Shown here: piece after piece, positions 30,831-38,669 of the stretch
Position numbering within the stretch: position 1 is the first letter of the stretch
How the letters are laid out: the number at the start of each line of letters is the position of its first letter
Program-made: the position numbers and the translations under genes
Notes under the pieces: model-generated
Told to the model about the DNA's origin: nothing
Database searches by the model: none
Seen by the model: the letters and a program-made list of their open reading frames with translations, nothing else
Source: Chitinivibrionales bacterium
Lineage (GTDB): Bacteria > Fibrobacterota > Chitinivibrionia > Chitinivibrionales > JANQEN01
Assembly: GCA_028278335.1 (NCBI GenBank)
Contig: JANQEN010000105.1
Coordinates: 1 to 42,987, forward strand
Length of the DNA: 42,987 nt
Direction: 5' to 3'

Positions 30831-31889
30831 ATGCCCGCCACGCAAGCAGACTACGATAAAGTAAAAGCCTTACGAGAACAGGCTAAATCAGCTCGAGCTA
30901 CTTATGGTAGTTTATCTTCTGCTGCTGAAACCTTCCCACACAACGTAATGGAAAAAGTCAGGTCAGCTAGAGCTGATAGGGGCATGAGTCAATTGGCAAT
31001 GGATGTAGGTGAATCAATGGGACATCTAGGACGAGCTGGAGCAGAAGTTAGGGGAAGATTAGCTGATGTAAACCCCCTACAAACTGATGTTATAACTGCC
31101 AGAGAAAGAGCAGCTAACTTAACACAACTAGGAAGAGAGGCTCAATTTGGTCAAGAAACAGCAGGTACGATTGGTGAAGCGGTTGAGGGTGGAGCGGCCA
31201 CAGTTAGAGGTATGGCTCAACAAGCTTTAGTAGAAGCAGAGCAAAAGAAACAGGAAGCAGCCGACTTGATGGAAATGCTGGAGTTTGATGAAATGGTTAG
31301 GCAGTTTGATGAAAGAATTAAGTTAGAACGAGAAAAATTAACCGAAGGTGGAACAGAAACAGAGGCGGAGAGAGAGTCTGCTTATCTTACTAATCTTCAA
31401 AAAGATGTTATAGCTGGGAATACATTACAGGATGTAATGCAAAAATACTCAACTGTTTTACCAACAGATGACATTTTACAGATTTATAATATTAATTCTC
31501 CTTATGGGGTAGCACAAGAATCACCTAGAGAGCTAGAGCAACGCTTTGGTGTTCAGCCGAGTAAAACTGCCCTAGAGGAACAAGAAGTTGAAAATGTTAT
31601 TACTGGACTTGAGGACATAAAAGGAAAAATTGGTCAGGCCAGTAGTTACGGTGATGTGGTGGCTCTTCAGACACAAAAGAAGAGTGTTGGTCAATGGTTG
31701 GCTAGATTAGTAGAAACCGGTAGGCTTTCTGATGCGGATAGAGAGTTTTATCAAAAACAACTACCAAATAATTTAGAATTTTTCTTTTTACCTAACGTGG
31801 CTAAACAAAAATTAGACCAAGTGATAAGCGACTTACAAATTAGAATAACTGGTTCTGCTTCTGGTGGGGCTGGGGGAGATTGGGAATGA
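30831..31889 (+). CDS. Internal virion protein-like coiled-coil protein (352 aa)
   Basis: Ala/Glu/Arg-rich helices (ALVEAEQKKQEAADLMEMLE) with no membrane helix and no recognised catalytic motif. AAGGAGAACAAA precedes the ATG. It is coupled to the following gene by ATGA overlap. It likely belongs with its neighbours to the injected core. Confidence 0.55.
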   Translation: MPATQADYDKVKALREQAKSARATYGSLSSAAETFPHNVMEKVRSARADRGMSQLAMDVGESMGHLGRAGAEVRGRLADVNPLQTDVITARERAANLTQLGREAQFGQETAGTIGEAVEGGAATVRGMAQQALVEAEQKKQEAADLMEMLEFDEMVRQFDERIKLEREKLTEGGTETEAERESAYLTNLQKDVIAGNTLQDVMQKYSTVLPTDDILQIYNINSPYGVAQESPRELEQRFGVQPSKTALEEQEVENVITGLEDIKGKIGQASSYGDVVALQTQKKSVGQWLARLVETGRLSDADREFYQKQLPNNLEFFFLPNVAKQKLDQVISDLQIRITGSASGGAGGDWE

Positions 31890-33427
31890 GATATTTAGGC
31901 AACAACCAGTATGAAATAAGAAACAAAACGACTGGGGAAATCAGAGTAGTTTCTGGTAAGGAATTGCTTCAGTATGGTTTGTCTGCTCCTAAAGAACAGG
32001 CTGCGCCTAAGTTTTTAGAGAGAATCTCTAGCTTTTTATTTCCAACCGCTACTAAGACTGGAAAGATGTCGGTAGCTGGTTTAACTTATGGTGGTAAAAC
32101 CTTTGGTAGAGCTAGAGAGTCAACTCAACAGGCTTTAGAACAATCTACTCAGATGGCTAGGCGAGCAGCCCAGGAGACTGATCCAGAGAAGAAAAAAAGA
32201 CTTCTTCAGATGTCCAGAGAAACAGACTTCTCCTTGTCTGACTTAACCCCAACACTTGCTCCTACTGAAGAAAGATTTGGTATGAAGCCAGGAGAAGAAC
32301 CAGACTATGTGCGACAGGGACTAGGAACTGGAGCAGAGATTGGAGCCTGGTTAATGCCGACAGTTGGTCCCAAAGGAGCTGGTATTAAGAAAGCGGCCGC
32401 TAGAGGTGCTTTAACTGGAGCAGGAGCAGGAACGCTTTTTGGTCTTAGTCAGCAAGAAGGTAATATTGTTGCTAACGCTGCTAGGGGAGGAGTGGCTGGA
32501 TTTGTTACGGGAGGCGTTTTGGGCGGTGTAACTGAAGCTGTTATTTCTACTGCCAGAGCAATGTTTAAAAAGTTTCCTGTTGTTTTAAGACAAATTGGCT
32601 TAGGTGGAAAAGAGGCTCCTGAGTTTGCCGAAAAGACACTAAAAGGGTTGTCTCCAGATGAAGTGGCAGCACTTGGTACTAAGAAATATAAAAAGATTCC
32701 TGCTAATTATAAAAAGATGGGTGATTGGAGTCAAAAGGTAGAAGCCCAAGCAGAGAAAAAATTGCAAGTAGCCAAAACAAAGGGCGGAGTTAAATATGGA
32801 CTCAAAAACGTTATTCCAGATGTGTCTGAAGATCAAGTTTCAGATGTGTTAACCAAAACAATAGACGAGCTTAAAAAGAAGCTACGACCAAAAGAGGCTG
32901 ATGTTTTAGAAACAGCCAGTCTTAACCTTTTATCTAACCAAGCTGATATTCAAGATTTACTGACTGTAAAAAGAGCGCTGGATCAAAGCGTTAGAACAAC
33001 CTTTGGTAAGTCAGCTACAGCCGTTGATGCTGTAAAAAAAGCTCAACGAAGGATTCTTTCTGATAGAGTAAGAGATACTGTTAGAAATGCTCCTGGAGTA
33101 CCAAAAGATGTGGGCAGGTTGTTAGATATGCAACAGGCAGCTATCAAACTACAGGGACTTTCGGATGTGGCTTATAACAAGCTGCAAAAGGCGGCAGTGC
33201 CTTCTTGGTTTGAAATAGCAGCGGTGGCTGGTCCAGCTAGTTTCGGTGGAGGGTTAACTTATGCTGCTCCGTCCTTGGGAGCGATTGGTCTTAGTCGTGC
33301 TTTTAAATTGCCTCAGTTTTCTCAATTTTTATATGGTGCAGGAACAGCAGTGCAGCCACTTTCTCCGCTAGCCAGAAGCTTGCAACAATTTTTAACTAAG
33401 GGAGTTGCTAGGGGAGTAACTCAGTAG
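31886..33427 (+). CDS. Internal virion protein-like, hydrophobic Gly/Ala segments (513 aa)
   Basis: The start is set at ATG 31886 (ATGA overlap, GGGGGAG upstream). MRYLGNNQYEIRNKTTGEIR opens the protein. Around residues 150-230 lie Gly/Ala-rich hydrophobic stretches (GTGAEIGAWLMPTVGP, AARGALTGAGAGTLFGLS, GGVAGFVTGGVLGGVTEAVI) that could insert into a membrane. The second half is helical. This fits an ejected protein forming a channel, but no homology is claimed. Confidence 0.6.
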   Translation: MRYLGNNQYEIRNKTTGEIRVVSGKELLQYGLSAPKEQAAPKFLERISSFLFPTATKTGKMSVAGLTYGGKTFGRARESTQQALEQSTQMARRAAQETDPEKKKRLLQMSRETDFSLSDLTPTLAPTEERFGMKPGEEPDYVRQGLGTGAEIGAWLMPTVGPKGAGIKKAAARGALTGAGAGTLFGLSQQEGNIVANAARGGVAGFVTGGVLGGVTEAVISTARAMFKKFPVVLRQIGLGGKEAPEFAEKTLKGLSPDEVAALGTKKYKKIPANYKKMGDWSQKVEAQAEKKLQVAKTKGGVKYGLKNVIPDVSEDQVSDVLTKTIDELKKKLRPKEADVLETASLNLLSNQADIQDLLTVKRALDQSVRTTFGKSATAVDAVKKAQRRILSDRVRDTVRNAPGVPKDVGRLLDMQQAAIKLQGLSDVAYNKLQKAAVPSWFEIAAVAGPASFGGGLTYAAPSLGAIGLSRAFKLPQFSQFLYGAGTAVQPLSPLARSLQQFLTKGVARGVTQ

Positions 33428-33430
33428 TAG

Positions 33431-33436
33431 TATAAT
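33431..33436 (+). promoter_or_regulatory. Possible -10 box before the lysis block
   Basis: TATAAT lies 6 nt upstream of the ATG at 33443, which has no Shine-Dalgarno site. A TTGCTA at 33405 is 20 nt upstream, so the -35 match is weak. The spacing is like other leaderless starts in this genome. Confidence 0.4.
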
Positions 33437-33442
33437 ACAGCT

Positions 33443-34051
33443 ATGGCAAATAATTGGTGGGATAACTTTTTAGAAGCGATTGGGGTTAAACAACCCATCG
33501 TTTCTCCTGTTCCCGATTTAAAAAGGACTACCCCCACTCCAAAGTATATTAATCCTTTGGCCGAAACTACTCCAACAATTCCTCCTAAAGAAACAGAACT
33601 AATAGGGCAACAAACAGAACAAGCAAGAAAACAGATGCCATCCCCAACACCAACCTTATTACCCCTTATTGGGCGTGATCCACGTAAATCTACCTACCAT
33701 CCAGAAGATGTCCAGCCAGCTTTGCGAGCAATTCAAGCTGCTTCTCAACAAACTGGAATCCAAGAAGATTTACTTCAAGATATAGCAATGGCGGAAAGCA
33801 GCCTTAATCCTGCCAGCCCAGGCCCAGGAGGAAACAGCACTGCCTCTGGTCTCTATCAATTTACCAACCCCACATGGCAAGACGCAATGAGATGGTATGG
33901 ATATTCTGAACAAGATAAAATGGATGCTTATAGAAATGCATTGGCGGCGGCCAGAATGATAATGGATGGGTATTTAAGCAAGTGGGATGCTAGTAAAAGC
34001 CGTTGGTCTCCATATTATTCTTCGGAAGAACTAGCAGGATATTATCAATGA
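33443..34051 (+). CDS. Lytic transglycosylase-like protein (202 aa)
   Basis: The N-terminal 85 residues are Pro/Thr-rich and look unstructured. Residues about 90-200 carry a lysozyme-like domain: LLQDIAMAESSLNPASPG with the probable catalytic Glu, then TASGLYQFTNPTWQDAMRWY (GLYQF and W motifs of SLT domains), and LAAARMIMDGYLSKW. It may be a virion-borne peptidoglycan hydrolase used during DNA entry or may assist lysis. It overlaps the holin-like gene by ATGA. Confidence 0.8.
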   Translation: MANNWWDNFLEAIGVKQPIVSPVPDLKRTTPTPKYINPLAETTPTIPPKETELIGQQTEQARKQMPSPTPTLLPLIGRDPRKSTYHPEDVQPALRAIQAASQQTGIQEDLLQDIAMAESSLNPASPGPGGNSTASGLYQFTNPTWQDAMRWYGYSEQDKMDAYRNALAAARMIMDGYLSKWDASKSRWSPYYSSEELAGYYQ

Positions 34052-34299
34052 ACTCCATAAACGGACGAGTAACCCAGAAAGATCTATATAACTGCCTGAA
34101 CAATATGGAAAGCAAGCTAGACAAACACTTCGATAAAATAGAAAACCTAATTATAGATAACTCCAAACGTATTACTACCTTAGAATACTGGAAAGCCAAT
34201 ATTACAGGTAAGATTACAATGGCTGTTGTTGTTATAGCTTCCTCCTTTTCTACTGTTATTAACTTCGCATGGGACTACATCCGTTCTAAAATTAATTAA
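34048..34299 (+). CDS. Holin-like protein (XhlA type, 83 aa)
   Basis: The start is set at ATG 34048 (ATGA overlap). An N-terminal coiled coil (LNNMESKLDKHFDKIENLII) ends in one membrane helix (KITMAVVVIASSFSTVINFA) and a short charged tail. That arrangement matches haemolysin/XhlA-type lysis proteins. It precedes the endolysin gene directly (TAATG). Confidence 0.7.
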   Translation: MNSINGRVTQKDLYNCLNNMESKLDKHFDKIENLIIDNSKRITTLEYWKANITGKITMAVVVIASSFSTVINFAWDYIRSKIN

Positions 34300-35273
34300 T
34301 GAAAACCAACATGTCAATAACACAATTAAGTCAACGAAATAAAAAATGGAAAGATATTAAATTAGGATGGTCAGATAATACAACGATTGGTAGTCATGGA
34401 TGTTTGGTTACTTGTCTTGCTATGTTTTGGAATAGTACGCCAAACATTGTGAATGAATGGTTAAAAAACAACAATGGTTTTATTAATCTTAATCTTGTTT
34501 GGTGGGAACACTTGCCTGGTTTTATCTGGCGTGGTTGGACTTATAAAAATGATAAAGTGTTGGAAACGATTGATAAGTATGGGGCTTGTATTGTAGAAAC
34601 TGACTTTAATACTAACCCGAAAGACGGTTCACATTTTGTTTTATTTACTGGTAATAAAAAGTTATATGATCCGTGGGATAGAAAGGAGAAAGCCACGAGT
34701 TCATTTCCTGTATATTACGGTTATGCAATTATTGACCCTAGTAAAAATCCAATTAAGGAGGGTTCTATGGAGTGTTTACTCTATAATAATGAAATTGATA
34801 AAAAGACCTTTGAAGAACTGGTTACGAAATCTTCAAAGTATGATGAGTTTAATAAGGCGGGCTATCCGTTTGTGGCCGAAGTCAACGAGCTGGTGTCAGG
34901 GCTACGTAAGTCTATTGACGATAAAAACAAGGAGCTGGCAACAGCTAAAGAAACAGCAGATCAGTACCGAAAAACATTTAATGTTCTGGTGGCTGATATT
35001 GCAAGTGCTTTGGGTTGCCGCCAAGATGCAGTTGAAATTGTTACTTTTGCGCAAGAGGCTGGTACGAAAGCTGATGAGTTGGAGGATTTGCAAACTGCTT
35101 TTGCCAAGCTTAAAAATAGTAGTGAAACAACTGAAAGTGAACTTAGGGCAGAAATAGCAAGACTAGAGGCGCTGCTTAAACAGGAAAATGTGCTAGAAAA
35201 CGCTGCCAGCCATGATCTAATCAAAGAATTGCTACGAAGGCTATTAGGTATACTTGATTTAATGAAAAAATGA
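34299..35273 (+). CDS. Endolysin: C39-type cysteine peptidase with coiled-coil tail (324 aa)
   Basis: The N-terminal 160 residues have a peptidase C39-like fold: DNTTIGSHGCLVTCLAMFWN with the catalytic Cys at about 35, and KDGSHFVLFTGNKKLYDPWD with the catalytic His near 111 and the Asp after it. The C-terminal half is a long helix (RKSIDDKNKELATAKETADQ ... ESELRAEIARLEALLKQ), perhaps for oligomerisation or wall binding. It would cut peptide cross-links in the cell wall. Located directly after the holin-like gene. Confidence 0.75.
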   Translation: MKTNMSITQLSQRNKKWKDIKLGWSDNTTIGSHGCLVTCLAMFWNSTPNIVNEWLKNNNGFINLNLVWWEHLPGFIWRGWTYKNDKVLETIDKYGACIVETDFNTNPKDGSHFVLFTGNKKLYDPWDRKEKATSSFPVYYGYAIIDPSKNPIKEGSMECLLYNNEIDKKTFEELVTKSSKYDEFNKAGYPFVAEVNELVSGLRKSIDDKNKELATAKETADQYRKTFNVLVADIASALGCRQDAVEIVTFAQEAGTKADELEDLQTAFAKLKNSSETTESELRAEIARLEALLKQENVLENAASHDLIKELLRRLLGILDLMKK

Positions 35274-35410
35274 AAGAGATAGAAGTTAAACAAAAAGAAT
35301 GGTCAGCTATTTGGGAAGAATGTGCTCGTGTTGGTAATTGGAGTAAAAAGCTTGTAAAGCTAGGTCTTAAACCCGACCTACAAAAAAAGGGGATACTGGA
35401 GGTGAAATAG
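35270..35410 (+). CDS. Small hypothetical protein in the lysis block (46 aa)
   Basis: Coupled to the endolysin by ATGA and to the next gene without a gap. The product (KEIEVKQKEWSAIWEECARV and a basic tail) is helical and soluble. It may be a regulator of lysis, with no direct support. Confidence 0.5.
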   Translation: MKEIEVKQKEWSAIWEECARVGNWSKKLVKLGLKPDLQKKGILEVK

Positions 35411-35626
35411 ATGACCGAAAAATACAACCTGAAACTAGCGGTGGTAAAGCGATTTCTAAGAACGGCCTTGCCGCAGGTACCAGCAGTGATAGCTTATCTA
35501 GTAAAAGTGGTGGGGGTGCTTAATTTACCTGAGTGGGTAGTACCCTTGTTGGTGTTTGTTGGTGCTTGCTTGACCGCCCTGGATAAATTTCTGCGTGAAA
35601 TTAAATTTTATGAACGGTTTTCATAA
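35411..35626 (+). CDS. Holin-like membrane protein (71 aa)
   Basis: Two hydrophobic stretches, about residues 21-40 (LPQVPAVIAYLVKVVGVLNL) and 43-58 (WVVPLLVFVGACLTAL), with a positive N-terminus and a charged C-terminus, fit a class II holin. GGAGGTGAAATAG precedes the ATG. Two holin-like genes flanking the endolysin suggest a holin plus a modulator. Confidence 0.6.
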   Translation: MTEKYNLKLAVVKRFLRTALPQVPAVIAYLVKVVGVLNLPEWVVPLLVFVGACLTALDKFLREIKFYERFS

Positions 35627-35705
35627 GAACGATTGGATTATTCCTGTAGTGATGGGAATTGTAATGTTAGTTGTTATGATAATTGTAAAGTGCTTGACTT
35701 CTTAA
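35610..35705 (+). CDS. Single-helix micropeptide (31 aa)
   Basis: Overlaps the end of the previous gene by 17 nt. The product is short and hydrophobic (WIIPVVMGIVMLVVMIIVKC). No clear ribosome site. Possibly a lysis accessory, otherwise a chance frame. Confidence 0.35.
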   Translation: MNGFHKNDWIIPVVMGIVMLVVMIIVKCLTS

Positions 35706-35723
35706 CTTTGCTTGTAGTAGAGT
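35694..35723 (+). promoter_or_regulatory. Possible promoter in the 35.7 kb gap
   Basis: TTGACT (35694-35699) with an 18-nt spacer to TAGAGT (35718-35723). TATAGT at 35723-35728 is an alternative -10. It would drive a transcript of about 115 nt ending at the terminator 35824-35843. Confidence 0.35.
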
Positions 35724-35823
35724 ATAGTTACTGAAATGCGGTGGCGGTAACTCAAAACTGCGTGAGACACAAAAAACCGAATACAAAATTGCCTTTAAAT
35801 AGGTTAGAATTTTTTTGTTTCAG

Positions 35824-35843
35824 CCCCAGCAATGGGGTTTTTT
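35824..35843 (+). terminator. Rho-independent terminator
   Basis: CCCCA-GCAA-TGGGG followed by TTTTTT. The stem is only 5 bp but GC-rich with a long T tract. It ends the lysis transcript, or a small RNA starting near 35.73 kb. Confidence 0.7.
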
Positions 35844-35852
35844 GTTGGTTTA

Positions 35853-35861
35853 TGGTATAAT
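35853..35861 (+). promoter_or_regulatory. Extended -10 promoter
   Basis: TGGTATAAT (TGn plus consensus TATAAT at 35856-35861). No clear -35 box. Transcription would begin about 35868 and meet the hairpin at 35975-36014 before reaching the gene at 36070. Confidence 0.55.
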
Positions 35862-35974
35862 TAAGGTGGAATGTAAAAACCAGAATAGTTTTTAACGTAA
35901 TAAAGAACCACCACGCAATCAATCAGCAAACCGCTTTCAGTAAGCTCTGGAAGAGTAATGATTTTCTAGCAATT

Positions 35975-36014
35975 AGCTGGTAAGGTGAAGATATAACACC
36001 TAAGCCAGCTTTTT
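35975..36014 (+). terminator. Terminator or attenuator in the leader of the replication genes
   Basis: AGCTGG (35975-35980) with CCAGCT (36005-36010), and an inner AGGTG/CACCT pair (35983-35987 with 35997-36001). TTTTT ends the stem at 36010-36014. It may end a short RNA of about 145 nt, or act as an attenuator before 36070-37115. The rest of the 35706-36069 gap holds no gene that I can support. Confidence 0.6.
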
Positions 36015-36069
36015 GTTGCTTGACACGACCAGAATAGCCATGATAGATTGGTGGTAAGAAGAAATAAAG

Positions 36070-36243
36070 ATGACAGACAGAGAAAGCCCACGACCAGCAT
36101 ATATCCCAGTTAAATGTGTGGTTTGTAATGGTTTTGGTTCAGTTAATTGGGGAAAAGCAAAATGTCATGCTTGTAAAGGTAAAGGATATATTTTGGTTCC
36201 ACCAAAGAAGGAGAAAGATGAAAACCAGGATAATACATACTAG
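36070..36243 (+). CDS. DnaJ-type zinc-finger small protein (57 aa)
   Basis: CVVCNGFGS (residues 16-24) and CHACKGKGY (32-40) are two CxxCxGxG-type half-sites as in DnaJ and related small phage proteins. The C-terminus is basic then acidic. It overlaps the next gene by 26 nt. Possibly a cofactor of the replication protein that follows. Confidence 0.65.
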   Translation: MTDRESPRPAYIPVKCVVCNGFGSVNWGKAKCHACKGKGYILVPPKKEKDENQDNTY

Positions 36244-36886
36244 ATTCTGGCAAGATAACTTTGTTTCTAGCCTAAACCACAAAGAAAAGCTGGTATTTAT
36301 TTATCTTCTAACCAATGATCGGGTAAACTTAGTTGGTATTTATGAGCTTCCAGACAAATATATAAAGGTTGATCTAAACCTGACTGAATCCGAATTGCAG
36401 CGGATAAAACAAAAGCTTCACAAAGCCAACCGCATTTTATTTAAAAATGGTTGGATTAAAATTGTAAGGCATGATAAATATAATTCTTATAAGGGAAAAA
36501 CCGTAAATAAAGCTAAGAAGAAAGAATTGTCTAATATACCAGTCTTTTTTATACAGGATGGTGGGGGTATAGATACTAGTATAGATACTAGTATAGATAC
36601 TCCTAATAATCATAAATCAAAAACCATAAATCAAAAATCAAAAATCAAAAATAATAAGTATAGTAGTTTAAAAGATTTAAAAGAAAGTGATTTTAAAGAA
36701 ATAGCGGAAATGTATAAAGTGCCAGTTAGTTTTGTAATCAGTAAAGTAGATGATATTAAAAATTACTGTGAATCAAGGGGTAGGGTTTATAAAAATTATA
36801 AAGCTGTGTTGCGAGATTGGGTAAAAAGAGATGCTATTAAATTGAAAAAGGAGGTTGTTAATGTCAACAGAGTTGCCACAATATAA
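36218..36886 (+). CDS. Replication initiator/organiser-like protein (222 aa)
   Basis: The start is set at ATG 36218 (GAAGGAGAAAG upstream). KTRIIHTRFWQDNFVSSLNH followed by KEKLVFIYLLTNDRVNLVGI is the winged-helix opening typical of phage replication initiation or helicase-loader proteins. A low-complexity linker with DTSIDTSIDT and KSKIKNNK repeats separates it from a C-terminal helical domain (FKEIAEMYKVPVSFVISKVD). The linker DNA itself is a tandem repeat plus AT-rich stretch, as in phage genes that contain their own origin. Confidence 0.7.
   Translation: MKTRIIHTRFWQDNFVSSLNHKEKLVFIYLLTNDRVNLVGIYELPDKYIKVDLNLTESELQRIKQKLHKANRILFKNGWIKIVRHDKYNSYKGKTVNKAKKKELSNIPVFFIQDGGGIDTSIDTSIDTPNNHKSKTINQKSKIKNNKYSSLKDLKESDFKEIAEMYKVPVSFVISKVDDIKNYCESRGRVYKNYKAVLRDWVKRDAIKLKKEVVNVNRVATI
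36568..36655 (+). repeat. Tandem repeats and AT-rich stretch inside the replication gene (candidate origin)
   Basis: TATAGATACTAG is repeated in tandem from 36568, with two full copies and a third partial. It is followed by four A-rich units around AAATCAAAAA up to about 36655. Iterons plus an easily melted block within an initiator gene are the layout of lambda-type origins. Whether it functions is unknown. Confidence 0.5.
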
Positions 36887-37115
36887 GAAATATAGTCTTT
36901 ATAGGCTTAAGCTAATTGGTGATAAAGATTTTACAGAGATAACCGAAATAGAAAGGGATAAAATAGTAAGTGCTTTAGTTGGTGGAGCAAAGTATATAAA
37001 CCTTGGTAATATATTTTTTAGCGCAAGTTCAATATCAAGCATACTACCGATTAATGACGCTGGTAAAGTGGTTTTACAACCAAATAAACCATTAAAGCTG
37101 TCTAGCGGAGGGTAA
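36861..37115 (+). CDS. Hypothetical protein (84 aa), last rightward gene
   Basis: The start is set at ATG 36861 with AAGGAGG upstream, inside the end of the previous gene. Alpha/beta protein (KYSLYRLKLIGDKDFTEITE). It ends 8 bp before the converging leftward gene. No family recognised. Confidence 0.6.
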   Translation: MSTELPQYKKYSLYRLKLIGDKDFTEITEIERDKIVSALVGGAKYINLGNIFFSASSISSILPINDAGKVVLQPNKPLKLSSGG

Positions 37116-37123
37116 GTATTTAC

Positions 37124-37288
37124 TTAGGAGTTAAATATTTGCTTAGCTTCTTTGTATGTGATTGATATCTTTTTTTTTAGTTTTTCTGCTTCTGTTCTGA
37201 TTTCTTTCATTCTTTCTAGTTTTCCACATAAGCGAGCCATTTTGTATAAAGATCTTAGTTTAGTAAGCTCGGATTGCTTGTCTTTCAA
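37124..37288 (-). CDS. Small helical protein with a TTG start (54 aa)
   Basis: TTG at 37288 overlaps the stop of the nuclease gene upstream (TTGA), with AGGGG 5 nt before it. The product is a charged helix (KDKQSELTKLRSLYKMARLC, then ERMKEIRTEAEKLKKK). It is the last gene of the leftward operon. Function unknown. Confidence 0.55.
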   Translation of the reverse strand: MKDKQSELTKLRSLYKMARLCGKLERMKEIRTEAEKLKKKISITYKEAKQIFNS

Positions 37289-37839
37289 ATTAACCCCTGT
37301 TGTTCAAAGAATGTTAGCACTTCTGGAGCTAGACTGCTAACTAAGTTTTCCCCATATTCTCTTATTCTAGGTGTATTGTGGATAACTACCCAATCGGTTA
37401 GGCGTTCAATGGGGTTGTATCGAACTATAAAGGCTCGATCAATTTTTAATCCCGCCAGGCCAGCCACAAAAAGATACAATGGCATTTGTAGCGTAGCGGA
37501 CCACTCCAGAGCTGATGTCACGCCCACCTTCCAATCAAATAGGTTGGGTTCATCCAGCAAATCATAGATACATTTAATATCAAACTTTTCGTTATAAGAA
37601 ACGACAACTTCTTTTTCTGGTTGGGGTTTGTTTAGCTTAAATTTCGGCAGAAACTCGGGTAAAACCCCATCACTTTTTATTCTTTCCTCTATTACTTTAT
37701 GTACCTTTTTTCCCTTTTTCATAGCGGGGGTACTTATCATTGGCATATGAAAGTAACAGGAAACAGCTTCTTGTATTTTTCCTTGCCGCCATAAATTTAG
37801 GAGCGTATACGAAATTCGCATCGGTTTTTTAGTTGACAT
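37285..37839 (-). CDS. Cas4/RecB-like PD-(D/E)XK nuclease (184 aa)
   Basis: The start is taken at ATG 37839 (STKKPMRISYTLLNLWRQGK), the usual N-terminal SxSxLxxWxxC-like opening of RecB-family nucleases. A His (KKVHKVIEERI) and the catalytic block NLFDWKVG, then LQMPLYLFVAGL (Q..YA-like helix), complete the PD-(D/E)XK set. The Fe-S cysteines of Cas4 are not seen. It probably processes DNA ends in recombination or replication. It overlaps the HNH gene upstream by 11 nt. Confidence 0.7.
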   Translation of the reverse strand: MSTKKPMRISYTLLNLWRQGKIQEAVSCYFHMPMISTPAMKKGKKVHKVIEERIKSDGVLPEFLPKFKLNKPQPEKEVVVSYNEKFDIKCIYDLLDEPNLFDWKVGVTSALEWSATLQMPLYLFVAGLAGLKIDRAFIVRYNPIERLTDWVVIHNTPRIREYGENLVSSLAPEVLTFFEQQGLI

Positions 37840-38494
37840 ATCTTCCGCTTTCGGGATTTCTTTCGTGTTCAAAATTCTTTATTTTTGGATGACATTCTTT
37901 ATGATGTAGTGCTGAACAAGAAAAAAGTTTTAAATTTTCTAGTCTGTTATCATCTTTTATTCCGTTTATATGATGTACTACTTCTTTGGGCTTGAGGTAT
38001 CTACCAAGATAACTTTCCATTACTAGTCTGTGTTCAAAAACGTAGTCTGTTCCGTTTTTATGGGGATGATTTGGTGAGTGTATATAGATATATCCATTTT
38101 TATCTTTTAACTTTCCGCCTTTCCAGTTGGGTGCGTTTCTACCTTTTGGAATAATAATTTTTCTTTCCGCTATTGCTTTTCGTCTTTTTAAAGAGATTTT
38201 TCTTTTTGTTTCTTCGCTTAATTTTTTACCCAAGTTTGGTTTTTTAGAGTTAAGTCTTATTTTTTCTTTCCATTCCTCTGATAGTTTTTTTCCTTTGTTT
38301 GGTGATGGCCTTCCTTTAAGGGCAGCACTTATTTTTTCCCTGTGCTCTTTTGATAGTTTTATTCCTGTTTTTGTCCTACTTATCTTTTTTTTTGTTTCTT
38401 CTGTATGATGTTTCCCCAGCCATCGTTTGTGCCCAAGAGCTTTTTGTCTAATTTTTTCTTTAGTTTCTATGGTATGCTTAGTTCCTTTACGCAT
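37829..38494 (-). CDS. NUMOD3/HNH homing endonuclease (221 aa)
   Basis: Five or six NUMOD3-type repeats (HHTEETKKKISRTKTG, KLSKEHREKISAALKG, KLSEEWKEKIRL, KLSEETKRKISLKRRK) precede an HNH_3 domain: DYVFEHRLVMESYLGRYLKP, then VVHHINGIKDDNRLENLKLF. It is freestanding and carries its own perfect promoter (38529-38501), with the ATG 6 nt after the -10 box. It lies just upstream of the nuclease gene as if recently inserted. Confidence 0.88.
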   Translation of the reverse strand: MRKGTKHTIETKEKIRQKALGHKRWLGKHHTEETKKKISRTKTGIKLSKEHREKISAALKGRPSPNKGKKLSEEWKEKIRLNSKKPNLGKKLSEETKRKISLKRRKAIAERKIIIPKGRNAPNWKGGKLKDKNGYIYIHSPNHPHKNGTDYVFEHRLVMESYLGRYLKPKEVVHHINGIKDDNRLENLKLFSCSALHHKECHPKIKNFEHERNPESGRYVN

Positions 38495-38500
38495 AAGTAG

Positions 38501-38529
38501 ATTATATATTTTACTTATACATTTGTCAA
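38501..38529 (-). promoter_or_regulatory. Perfect sigma70-type promoter of the HNH gene
   Basis: On the minus strand TTGACA (38529-38524), 17 nt, TATAAT (38506-38501), and then CTACTT before the ATG at 38494. The 6-nt gap leaves no room for a ribosome site, so the mRNA is predicted to be leaderless. Confidence 0.85.
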
Positions 38530-38555
38530 TAGCGTGTAGCTAACTCTTAGTTTTT

Positions 38556-38669
38556 TCATATAAGCTGGTTAATATGCCAACAAAATAGTATTCCAACCCC
38601 AATGCAGACTAACCCCACCATGATTCCCATTACTAACGGTATAATTACAAGATAATCATTATTTTTCAT
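38556..38669 (-). CDS. Single-helix membrane micropeptide (37 aa)
   Basis: Coupled by TAATG to the gene upstream. MKNNDYLVIIPLVMGIMVGL continues as VCIGVGILFC, one long membrane helix. Function unknown. Similar in kind to the other membrane micropeptides. Confidence 0.5.
   Translation of the reverse strand: MKNNDYLVIIPLVMGIMVGLVCIGVGILFCWHINQLI

Noticed and set aside
34636..35157. 173-aa forward frame inside the endolysin gene
   Set aside because: Basic, Trp/Leu-rich shadow frame without a ribosome site. The C39 peptidase frame is far better supported.
37152..37567. Forward-strand frames at 37152-37567
   Set aside because: They are antisense to the small TTG-start gene and the Cas4/RecB-like nuclease, and have no start signals.
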